This document shows positions 56,976 through 64,000 of a DNA stretch of 64,000 nt, piece after piece. The DNA comes from Paenibacillus terricola (GTDB lineage: Bacteria; Bacillota; Bacilli; Paenibacillales; Paenibacillaceae). The notes beneath the pieces were generated by a model. The model did no database searches and was not told where the DNA came from. It saw nothing but the letters and a program-made list of their open reading frames with translations. The stretch spans positions 1,178,001 to 1,242,000 of the forward strand of contig NZ_JACXZA010000001.1 in NCBI RefSeq assembly GCF_014779765.1. Reading direction: 5' to 3'. Made by a program: the position numbers and the translations under genes. Numbering within the stretch: position 1 is the first letter of the stretch; each line of letters begins with the position of its first letter.

Positions 56976-58100
56976 GTGAGCGGAGAGCAGCAGTTGTGGC
57001 AGGGCAAGCGGGTGTTAATAACCGGGCATACCGGTTTCAAAGGAACGTGGCTTGGACTATGGCTGCGCATGCTTGGCGCTGAGGTTGTCGGTTATAGTGA
57101 CGAGATGCCATCAGCGCCAGCCATGTATCGGCTATGCGGCTTTGAGCATGACATGCCGTGGGTACGCGGCGACGTACGGGACGGAGACAGATTGCAGCAG
57201 GCAGTCCGCGATGCAAAGCCGGATATCGTGTTTCATCTGGCTGCGCAGCCGCTTGTTCGGCGTTCTTACGCAGAACCTGCTGAGACGTTCGAGATCAATG
57301 TGAACGGTACGGCGAACGTGTTGAACAGTGTAAGGCTGCAGCCCTCTGTCCGCGCAGCTGTCATTGTAACGTCAGACAAATGTTATGCAGGGACCGCATC
57401 CGGAAATGGTTTCGTTGAGTCGGATCCGCTAGGAGGTATGGATCCTTACTCGGCCAGTAAAGCATGTGCGGAGCTGACGGTGGAAGCGTACCGTCATTCT
57501 TATTTCAGTGATGGCAGCGGAAACGCGTCGATAGCAACCGCGCGTGCGGGCAATGTGATTGGCGGAGGGGACTTCGCTGAAGACCGCATCGTGCCAGATA
57601 TGGTGAGGGCGGTGCAATCCGGCCAATCGATTCGGCTGCGCCGGCCTGATGCGATACGCCCTTGGCAGCATGTGCTGGAGCCCTTATCGGGCTACATGCG
57701 GCTTGCAGAGCGGCTCTATTTGAACGGCTCGAACTATGCGGAGGCTTGGAATTTCGGGCCGTCAGCCGACCAAGACATGACCGTGCAGGAGCTAGCAGGG
57801 AGGATGGCCGCCAAGCTGGGAGCACAGCCGCCGTCCGTTCCGGATGCAGGTACACCGTTGGAAGGGCCATACGAAGCGCCAGTTCTACGTCTTGACAGCA
57901 CGAAAGCGCGAATAAGGCTTGGCTGGCAGCCGGTATGGCATACGGATGAAGCCATTGATCATACGGCGTCCTGGTATGAACGATGGTTCAAGGGTGCGCC
58001 GATGCGTGAGATCGCTATGCGTCAAATCAGGCAATATGAAGCGGCGGCAGCCATGCTCCGAGCAGCAACGGAAAGCGGGGATCCGGGCGATGAACAATAA
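56976..58100 (+). CDS. rfbG: CDP-glucose 4,6-dehydratase
   Basis: A 374-residue short-chain dehydrogenase that converts CDP-glucose to CDP-4-keto-6-deoxyglucose. The NAD-binding GHTGFKGTWLGLWL and the catalytic YSASKACAE follow the RfbG pattern, as do DKCYAG, GNVIGGGDFAEDRIVPD and RPWQHVLEPLSGYM. Translation starts at GTG 56976, six bases after GGGAGGA. It overlaps the methyltransferase gene by 11 bases. Confidence 0.94.
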   Translation: MSGEQQLWQGKRVLITGHTGFKGTWLGLWLRMLGAEVVGYSDEMPSAPAMYRLCGFEHDMPWVRGDVRDGDRLQQAVRDAKPDIVFHLAAQPLVRRSYAEPAETFEINVNGTANVLNSVRLQPSVRAAVIVTSDKCYAGTASGNGFVESDPLGGMDPYSASKACAELTVEAYRHSYFSDGSGNASIATARAGNVIGGGDFAEDRIVPDMVRAVQSGQSIRLRRPDAIRPWQHVLEPLSGYMRLAERLYLNGSNYAEAWNFGPSADQDMTVQELAGRMAAKLGAQPPSVPDAGTPLEGPYEAPVLRLDSTKARIRLGWQPVWHTDEAIDHTASWYERWFKGAPMREIAMRQIRQYEAAAAMLRAATESGDPGDEQ

Positions 58101-59400
58101 AGCAGCGGATGTAGATCAATCGGGTAACCAGCAGAAGCTTACGCCGACTGATTCGACGGTGAGCGGCGTGGGGATGGCTGCGAACGACCCGGGATGCTCG
58201 GGACATAAATGCCGCGTATGCGGGGAGGGGCCGCTGGTCAGATGGGTGCATATGCCCGCGATGCCGCTGACGGAGGAGCTTCGTCCGCCGGATTACGGAG
58301 GTTCCCCTTACTTGGCTGATATTGATGTGTATCGCTGCACTGCATGCGGCATATCGCAAACGGTAGGCGAGCGTGACCTCTCTCCCTACTACGTCGATTA
58401 TGGGTATACAGTTGGTCAATCGCCATTTGCTGCGCGGTTCATGCAGCGGCTGGCGGACACGGTGCGTGACCGATTTGGACTGCAGCAAGGCTTCAAAGTA
58501 ATTGAGATCGGCTCGGGAGATGGCGCCCAGCTGGCATGCTTCCAACGTGCTGGCGCCGAAGTGTTCGGCATTGAGCCTTCTGCGGAGTTGTGCCGAGTGA
58601 GCCGTGCACGCGGCGTGCCGGTGATGGAGGCGTTGTTCATGCCGCAGACAGCGGCGCTTCTGCCAGAAGCGTTCCAGCCTGCTGATGTACTGCTCATGAC
58701 CTATACATTCGATCATCTGCCGGATCCGTCAGGTACGCTCGAGGCGGCGCGCAGAACGCTGCATCCCGGCCGCGGTCTGCTGGTGCTCGAGGTGCACGAT
58801 CTATCGCGCATTGCGGAGCGAAGAGAATATTGCTTGTTCGAGCACGAGCATTACACCTATTGGACAGCGGAAACACTCCGCTGTGCACTGGCGAACAGCG
58901 GTTTCCGGTTGCTGACAACGGAGCTGCTGCCCGAGCGTGAGCGGCGCGGCAATTCCTTGCTTATTGCAGCAGCAGTGATGGATGCCGCGCATTCGCCGGA
59001 ATCGGAAGTCGTGCTAACGGAGGCCACCACGATCGATTATGATACGTTTCAACAAGAGCTGGATCAGGGGATTGCAAGGTTGGATGCTTTCGTTGAGGAG
59101 GAAACATCGCTAGGCCGTAAAGTTGCAGGGTATGGCGGTGGCGGAAGAGGCGTCATGACGATGGCGGCTATGACTTCGGCTTGGCGTATTGCCTACGTAT
59201 GCGATGCGAATACAGGGCTGCATGGACTGCTTGCGCCTAAGTCCCGCGTGCCAATTGCTCCAATTAATCGTTTGTCGGAGGAACCGGTCGATACGCTCAT
59301 TGTGTTCAGTTATGGCTATATGACAGAAATCCGCGAAGCGGTCGAGAAGCTGTCGAACGCACCGCAACGAATCGTTTCGATGCTCGATATTTTGAAGTGA
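58090..59400 (+). CDS. Zinc-binding sugar C-methyltransferase (TylC3/NovU-like)
   Basis: A 436-residue three-domain methyltransferase. The N-terminal zinc site is C41-x-x-C44 and C83-x-x-C86 (CRVCG, CTACG). A SAM-binding core follows (about 135-260, VIEIGSGDGAQLACF, then FDHLPDPSGTL). The C-terminal domain contains KVAGYGGGGRGVMTM and FSYGYMTEIREA. Family members methylate C3 of 4-keto-6-deoxy nucleotide sugars, producing 3-C-methyl sugars. The position right after rfbF and rfbG gives it a CDP-4-keto-6-deoxy substrate. The first 35 residues are poorly conserved. Confidence 0.9.
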   Translation: MNNKAADVDQSGNQQKLTPTDSTVSGVGMAANDPGCSGHKCRVCGEGPLVRWVHMPAMPLTEELRPPDYGGSPYLADIDVYRCTACGISQTVGERDLSPYYVDYGYTVGQSPFAARFMQRLADTVRDRFGLQQGFKVIEIGSGDGAQLACFQRAGAEVFGIEPSAELCRVSRARGVPVMEALFMPQTAALLPEAFQPADVLLMTYTFDHLPDPSGTLEAARRTLHPGRGLLVLEVHDLSRIAERREYCLFEHEHYTYWTAETLRCALANSGFRLLTTELLPERERRGNSLLIAAAVMDAAHSPESEVVLTEATTIDYDTFQQELDQGIARLDAFVEEETSLGRKVAGYGGGGRGVMTMAAMTSAWRIAYVCDANTGLHGLLAPKSRVPIAPINRLSEEPVDTLIVFSYGYMTEIREAVEKLSNAPQRIVSMLDILK

Positions 59401-59410
59401 GGGGTCGTGT

Positions 59411-61387
59411 ATGGAACAGCAGCAGACGCGAGAGATGGATAGGAGAACCGAGCGTCGCACGGCAGTTGTGACGGGTGCGGCCGGTTTCATTGGTGCTGCC
59501 GTATGCCGAGAGCTGCTGAGCAAAGGATGGCAGGTCTATGCCATTATTCGACCAGGTTCAGCCGCAGCACGATTGCCGCGCGGCGAAGAAGCGCTGCAGT
59601 TGATCGAGGGTGATTTGCTGCAACCATCGAGTTGGCAAGGGCAGCTTGAAACAGCTGCGGCAGCGGGCGAACGATTCGACTGCTGGCTGCAGCTTGGCTG
59701 GGCGGGAGTTGCCGGTGCTGCTCGCAATGATGCATGGCAGACAGCGAATGTTGAGGCCGCAGCTGATTCTGTAAGGCTGGCTGCGCGTCTTGGCTGCAAC
59801 AGCTGGATTGGCGCCGGCTCGCAAGCGGAATATGGTCAGATGGAAGGCCGCGCTGATGAAGGGGCGATAGAAGCGCCAACAACAGCTTATGGACGTGCCA
59901 AGCTCACAGCAGGCAGGCAAGCGCTGGAGGAAGCGACACTCCACGGGCTGAACGGCTATTGGGTGCGCATATTCAGCGTTTACGGACCTGACGATAATGA
60001 CAATTGGCTTATTCCGGGATTAGTTCGGCAGCTAATGGCAGGTGAAAGCCCTGCGATGACGCTTGGCGAGCAGCGCTGGGACTATGTATATATCGATGAT
60101 GCAGCGGCTTCCTTCACCTTACTGGCTGAGCAATCGACAGCGGCTAGACATAAGCATCTGGCATCCACCACAGCCGCTGTATCGGAGGAGAGTCAGCATC
60201 GGGAACGCAAGCTCGGCCGCAGGCTAGACCCAGCTCCTGGCGTGTACAATCTTGGCTCTGGCGTCAGTCGAACGATTCGCGATATCGCTGAGCATGTGCG
60301 AGAAGAGGTGGCTGCACAGCTGCCTCGCGGCCTGCCGTTAGGCGTGCCGCAAGCTTCGTCTGATGATATCTCGGATCTAGAGCATTCGCATATCGAGTAC
60401 ACGCCAGACGGCAGACGGGTGCCGATTATCCGATACGGTGTAGTCCCTTATCGCGATGATCAAGTCATGATGATGGAAGCGGACACCGCCAAGCTGCAGC
60501 GCGAGACGGGCTGGCGCCCGCGAACAGCGCTCGCCGACGGGATTAAGCGAACGGTCGCTTCTTATGCGGATGCGTTGGAACAAAGTCGCAGCGTAGCGGT
60601 CAAACGGGCTATCGTGACTATGGCATATCGTTCGAATTCCTCTCACGTCGGTGCAGCGTTATCCGCCGCAGATATAATGGTAGCCCTCTACTTCCATGTG
60701 CTTCGGGTTGATCCGAATCAGCCAGATGCACCAGAGCGAGATAAACTGGTGTTCTCCAAAGCACATGCGAGTACAGCCCTCTATGCCGTGCTTGCAGAAC
60801 GGGGCTACTTTCCGAGAAATGTCCTGGACAGCTATTCGGTGGACGGCGGCCAATTGCCAGGGCACTTGGATCGTAAAGCAGCGCCCGGCATTGATGCTTC
60901 CGCCGGATCATTAGGCCATGGTCTCTCGATCGGAACGGGATTTGCGATTGCAGACCGGCAGGCAGGGCGCAGCAGTCGTACTTATGTCGTGCTCGGTGAC
61001 GGCGAATGCAATGAAGGCTCAATCTGGGAGGCTGCACTAGTAGCCTCGTCGCTTAAGCTGAATCAATTGATAGCAGTCGTCGACTGCAACGGCTGGCAAG
61101 GCTTCGATCGTACGGAGCCATTGTCGCCCTATGCCTCTCTAGCAGACAAATGGCGTGCATTCGGCTGGGAAGCCATAGAGGCTGATGGGCACGATGGGAA
61201 TGCATTAATTCATGCATTGGATCATCAGAGCGTCGAGAGCCGCCCAACTGTTGTGCTCGCTAGAACAGTGAAGGGCAATGGCGTTGACTTCATGGCGGAT
61301 ACACTCGAGTGGCATTATAAGTCGCCGAACGATGCACAGTGGCAGGCTGCGGTCGAACAGCTTGGCGGCAGGGAGGGGAAGGGATGA
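59411..61387 (+). CDS. Fusion of NAD-dependent sugar epimerase/reductase with transketolase N-terminal (TPP) subunit
   Basis: A 658-residue fusion. Residues about 15-385 are an extended short-chain dehydrogenase: AVVTGAAGFIGAAVCREL, the YGRAK catalytic pair (Tyr160, Lys164), VRIFSVYGPDDNDNW, ending TGWRPRTALADGIKRTVASY. From about residue 394 a transketolase N-half begins (SNSSHVGAALSAADIMVALY) with KLVFSKAHAS, GSLGHGLSIGTG and the thiamine-diphosphate motif GDGECNEGS (about 529) ending in VVDCN. No stop or ribosome-binding site separates the parts. The C-half is the next gene, one base later. I infer two-carbon ketol transfer to the 4-keto sugar, then reduction. Confidence 0.88.
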   Translation: MEQQQTREMDRRTERRTAVVTGAAGFIGAAVCRELLSKGWQVYAIIRPGSAAARLPRGEEALQLIEGDLLQPSSWQGQLETAAAAGERFDCWLQLGWAGVAGAARNDAWQTANVEAAADSVRLAARLGCNSWIGAGSQAEYGQMEGRADEGAIEAPTTAYGRAKLTAGRQALEEATLHGLNGYWVRIFSVYGPDDNDNWLIPGLVRQLMAGESPAMTLGEQRWDYVYIDDAAASFTLLAEQSTAARHKHLASTTAAVSEESQHRERKLGRRLDPAPGVYNLGSGVSRTIRDIAEHVREEVAAQLPRGLPLGVPQASSDDISDLEHSHIEYTPDGRRVPIIRYGVVPYRDDQVMMMEADTAKLQRETGWRPRTALADGIKRTVASYADALEQSRSVAVKRAIVTMAYRSNSSHVGAALSAADIMVALYFHVLRVDPNQPDAPERDKLVFSKAHASTALYAVLAERGYFPRNVLDSYSVDGGQLPGHLDRKAAPGIDASAGSLGHGLSIGTGFAIADRQAGRSSRTYVVLGDGECNEGSIWEAALVASSLKLNQLIAVVDCNGWQGFDRTEPLSPYASLADKWRAFGWEAIEADGHDGNALIHALDHQSVESRPTVVLARTVKGNGVDFMADTLEWHYKSPNDAQWQAAVEQLGGREGKG

Positions 61388-61388
61388 G

Positions 61389-62315
61389 ATGAGGAATGCT
61401 TTCGTACGCGAGCTGCTGAAGCGGGCAGAGACGGATGAGCGCATTTTCGTTATTACACCTGACCTTGGGTTCTCCGTCTGGGAGTCGTTCCGCGAGCGAT
61501 ATCCTTCCCGATTTCTTAATGCTGGCATCGCTGAACAAAATGCAGTGGGCATTGCCGCAGGTCTTGCGCTCGCAGGCCATATCGTCTATGTGTACAGCAT
61601 CATTCCGTTCGTGACGATGCGCGCTTATGAGCAGATTCGAGTGGACGCGGCTTACATGAACACGAACGTCCGTATTGTCGGCGTCGGTGCGGGCTTTGCC
61701 TATGGCGGTCAGGGACCGACGCATCATGGACTGGAGGACGTCGCGCTTATGCGTGCGCTGCCGAATATGACGGTATGCTGTCCGGGCGATGATATCGAAG
61801 CGCGCGAGCTGACGTCGGCAAGCTTCGACCATCAAGGTCCGATGTACATCCGACTTGGCAAGTCTGGCGAGGCACGCGTACATGAGCCGGATACGCGAAT
61901 TGCGCTTGGGGAACCGATTGAACTCATAGCGGGCTCGCAGATTGCAGTTCTCGCTTCGGGCACCGCACTCGGCCGTGCCAAGGAATGGGTGCTTCGGCTG
62001 CGTGAAGAAGCTGATCCTGTGGAGGCTGCGCTCGTGAGCGTGCCGACCGTAAAGCCGTTCCCGGCCGAAATCATCAACAAGTATGCGGGGCGAGGCATTC
62101 CTCTCGTTACCGTCGAGGAGCACAGCGTGATCGGCGGACTAGGCTCGGCTTCGGCAGAGGTGCTGGCAGAGCTTGGCGGAGGCGTTCGGCTGCGGCGATT
62201 CGGCCTGCCGGACGTATTTTGCCGGGAAGTGGGGAGTCATTCGTATTTGCTTGAGCGGTCGGGTTTTCATTATGAACGATTTCAGGACATCGTGAGAGGA
62301 GCATGCGGGCAATGA
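61389..62315 (+). CDS. Transketolase C-terminal (pyrimidine-binding) subunit
   Basis: A 308-residue transketolase C-half. Signatures are MRNAFVRELLKRAETDERIF, RFLNAGIAEQNAVGIAAGLA with the glutamate contacting thiamine diphosphate, GPTHHGLEDVALMRALPNM, then PLVTVEEHSVIGGLGSA in the last domain. Split transketolases of this kind replace or supplement the long enzyme in many anaerobes and sugar clusters. The ATG at 61389 follows the preceding stop by one base; the partner half is fused to the epimerase upstream. Four-base overlap with the next gene. Confidence 0.92.
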   Translation: MRNAFVRELLKRAETDERIFVITPDLGFSVWESFRERYPSRFLNAGIAEQNAVGIAAGLALAGHIVYVYSIIPFVTMRAYEQIRVDAAYMNTNVRIVGVGAGFAYGGQGPTHHGLEDVALMRALPNMTVCCPGDDIEARELTSASFDHQGPMYIRLGKSGEARVHEPDTRIALGEPIELIAGSQIAVLASGTALGRAKEWVLRLREEADPVEAALVSVPTVKPFPAEIINKYAGRGIPLVTVEEHSVIGGLGSASAEVLAELGGGVRLRRFGLPDVFCREVGSHSYLLERSGFHYERFQDIVRGACGQ

Positions 62316-63073
62316 CAGATTCGTTCAAGCCGATGGGGATGATCGGCAAGCATCATCGGCCGTCCGATTTCGAGGCGTACCGATTAACGGAGGAGACGTT
62401 CGAGCAGTCGCAGCTGTCCGTATTTAATAAGCTAGAGGCATTTCCGCGTTTTGCAACGAAGCGCAGTCTGGCCAAATTTCTGTGCCGCCACGAAATATTC
62501 AAGCATGTGCTCGGCGTAACAGGGAGCATCGTCGAATGCGGCGTGTTCAATGGCGGCGGGCTGTTCACATGGGCGCAGCTGTCCAACATTTATGAGCCAT
62601 CCAATCATACGCGCAAAATCATCGGCTTCGATACGTTCGCAGGTTTTCCGTCTGTATCCGAAGAGGATCAAGAGCCGGACGACGAATTCAAAGCCGGCGA
62701 TTTGAAAGGCGAGACGATTGACCAGCTGCAGCGTTCCATCGAGAAATATACGGCGGAGCGCTATTTGTCGCATATCCCGAATATGGAACTCGTGCAAGGA
62801 GATTTCATGGCGACAGCAGACGCGTATGTGGAACGGAATAAGCATCTGCTCGTCTCGCTGCTCTATCTGGATTTCGATCTATATGAGCCAACGAAGAAAG
62901 CGCTGGAAGTGTTCCTCCCAAGGATGGGCAAAGGGGCTGTCATCTGCTTCGATGAGTTGAACTGCGCTTCTTTCCCTGGCGAGACTTCCGCGCTGCTTGA
63001 GATGCTGCCGATTCGTGATTCGGCGATCCGCCGTTTTCCGACAGACCCATGGGTGTCGTATGTCATTCTGTAA
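62312..63073 (+). CDS. TylF/MycF-like class I SAM methyltransferase
   Basis: A 253-residue methyltransferase of the TylF-like group that O-methylates sugars in macrolides and surface glycans. Visible are GSIVECGVFNGGGLFTWAQL, IIGFDTFAGFPSVSEED, GDLKGETID and LLYLDFDLYEPTKKALEVF with the acidic metal-binding residues. GAGAGGAG lies ten bases before the ATG at 62312; an ATG at 62303 is too near it. ATGA overlap with the transketolase subunit shows it belongs to the same operon. Confidence 0.82.
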   Translation: MTDSFKPMGMIGKHHRPSDFEAYRLTEETFEQSQLSVFNKLEAFPRFATKRSLAKFLCRHEIFKHVLGVTGSIVECGVFNGGGLFTWAQLSNIYEPSNHTRKIIGFDTFAGFPSVSEEDQEPDDEFKAGDLKGETIDQLQRSIEKYTAERYLSHIPNMELVQGDFMATADAYVERNKHLLVSLLYLDFDLYEPTKKALEVFLPRMGKGAVICFDELNCASFPGETSALLEMLPIRDSAIRRFPTDPWVSYVIL

Positions 63074-63091
63074 GGAAACGGGGCCGGTCGG

Positions 63092-64000
63092 ATGAGCGAG
63101 GAGGAACGTAAAGAACCAGAGAGGTCAGAGGCAGAGTCAGTGGGAACGTCGTCAGAAACTTCTCAGGACAATAACAGCCCCTATCAAGGCTTCTACTTCC
63201 TTGGCGAGAACACGATCATTGAGGCAGGTTGTGCCACGCATGGACGCAAAGAAATGGCGATTGGCAGCGGTGTGTTTGTCAGGACTGGCGCATGGTTCAA
63301 TATTTGCACCGAAGTAACGGGTGATCGGCCCAAAATAATAATCGGCGACTACTGCCAGTTTAACAAAAACGTGTGTATGTCGGCGGCGAATCGGATTCTA
63401 ATCGAGCGTTTCGCGATGATTGGCCCCCAGTCCTTCATCATGGATACGCAGCATGAATACCGGCATATTGGTGTCCCGATCGCTTATCAGGGCATTACCG
63501 AAACAGAAGGCGAGACGATTATCGGCGAGAGTACGTGGGTTGGCGCGAACTGCGTAATAAGCGGTCCGGTTAAGATTGGCAGAGGCTCAGTCATCGGCGC
63601 GAACAGCGTTGTGACGCGTAATATTCCTGATTATTGTGTTGCAGCGGGAATGCCTGCCCGTGTCATCAAAATGTTCGACACTCACGCTGTCGATTGGATA
63701 TCGGTAAAAACGAAAGAGGACGTCGATGCGGTTATGCGCAGAAGGCGGGAGCGACCGGTGTTATCGATTTGCATTCCGACTTATAATCGTGCTGCTGACT
63801 TGAATCGATGTCTCCATTCGATCGTTCATCAGATTGGCGACTGTTCATTATTTGAGGTTGTCGTATCCGATAACGCATCGCCAGATGCTACCCAGCAGGT
63901 GCTGGACTCTTTTGCCAAAGCTTATCCGAATATGAATTTGCGTTATTGGCGCAATGACGACAACATCGGGGCAGAGCGAAACATTATCAAGCTGTTGGAT
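63092..64000 (+). CDS. Hexapeptide-repeat acetyltransferase fused to a family 2 glycosyltransferase, 3' end outside the window
   Basis: An open frame from ATG 63092 to the window edge (303 codons). After a charged tail (1-30), a left-handed beta-helix acyltransferase spans about 35-200 (IGDYCQFNKNVCMSAANRIL, GESTWVGANCVISGPVKIG, GSVIGANSVVTRNIP, AAGMPARVIK). From about 222 a GT2 domain begins (RPVLSICIPTYNRAADLNRC, VVSDNASPDATQ, NDDNIGAERNI) and is cut. One protein may thus transfer a sugar and O-acetylate it. AAGGAAA upstream is a modest ribosome-binding site. Confidence 0.85.
   Translation, partial: MSEEERKEPERSEAESVGTSSETSQDNNSPYQGFYFLGENTIIEAGCATHGRKEMAIGSGVFVRTGAWFNICTEVTGDRPKIIIGDYCQFNKNVCMSAANRILIERFAMIGPQSFIMDTQHEYRHIGVPIAYQGITETEGETIIGESTWVGANCVISGPVKIGRGSVIGANSVVTRNIPDYCVAAGMPARVIKMFDTHAVDWISVKTKEDVDAVMRRRRERPVLSICIPTYNRAADLNRCLHSIVHQIGDCSLFEVVVSDNASPDATQQVLDSFAKAYPNMNLRYWRNDDNIGAERNIIKLLD

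Overview
The window is a chromosomal segment of an endospore-forming Firmicute, most probably of the family Paenibacillaceae (Paenibacillus, Cohnella or a relative). It encodes the spore proteins SpoVM and SpoVIF and the Bacillus-type matrix regulator RemA. The order rqcH, Ca-ATPase, remA, gmk, rpoZ, coaBC, priA, def, fmt, rsmB, rlmN, prpC, prkC, rsgA, rpe, spoVM, rpmB, yloU, fakA, recG follows the yloA-to-recG region of Bacillus subtilis. There are differences: dapF sits after the Ca-ATPase and no yicC/yloC gene is seen, a small membrane protein lies where thiN is expected, and a DegV gene lies where sdaAB/sdaAA are expected. The base composition looks moderately GC-rich, unlike Bacillus subtilis.

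Layout. 1-10.6 kb: ftsW (cut by the window edge) and yugN on the minus strand, then an M20 amidohydrolase, an XPB-like helicase with its separately encoded XPB-N-like partner, ylbF and ylbG (RNA turnover), an unrecognised 145-aa protein, a LysR regulator overlapping a PHP phosphoesterase, and a truncated ABC ATPase remnant. 10.6-37.5 kb: the conserved housekeeping block listed above (ribosome quality control, Ca transport, lysine/peptidoglycan precursor, CoA, replication restart, N-formyl-methionine cycle, rRNA modification, Ser/Thr kinase and phosphatase, ribosome GTPase, fatty-acid kinase, RecG). 37.5-52 kb: spoVIF, nfrA-like oxidoreductase, a PadR-controlled ABC exporter, a large secreted GH10 xylanase, an SRAP-domain DNA-protein crosslink protein on the minus strand, a DUF2515 gene, tyrS behind a T-box leader, and an SOS-type uvrX/yolD pair behind two LexA boxes.

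52.1-64 kb: a glycan-assembly locus and the most unusual part of the window. A small beta-rich protein with its own terminator is followed by one continuous set of tightly packed genes. They are a glycosyltransferase with TPR-like repeats; a glycosyltransferase fused to two methyltransferases; the CDP-glucose synthase and 4,6-dehydratase pair (rfbF, rfbG); a zinc-binding sugar C-methyltransferase; a protein fusing a sugar-nucleotide epimerase/reductase to the thiamine-diphosphate half of a transketolase; the matching transketolase C-terminal half; a TylF-like methyltransferase; and a hexapeptide acetyltransferase fused to another glycosyltransferase that runs off the window end. Together they suggest synthesis of a CDP-linked 6-deoxy sugar carrying carbon branches (methyl and/or a two-carbon ketol unit) and its addition, with O-methylation and acylation, to a surface or spore glycan. 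The chemistry of the transketolase step is inference.

Regulatory elements seen directly: a tyrosine T-box, two LexA/DinR boxes, twin palindromes around the padR promoter, good sigma-A promoters before remA, rpmB and tyrS, and many intrinsic terminators. No tRNA, rRNA, CRISPR array or intact insertion sequence was found.
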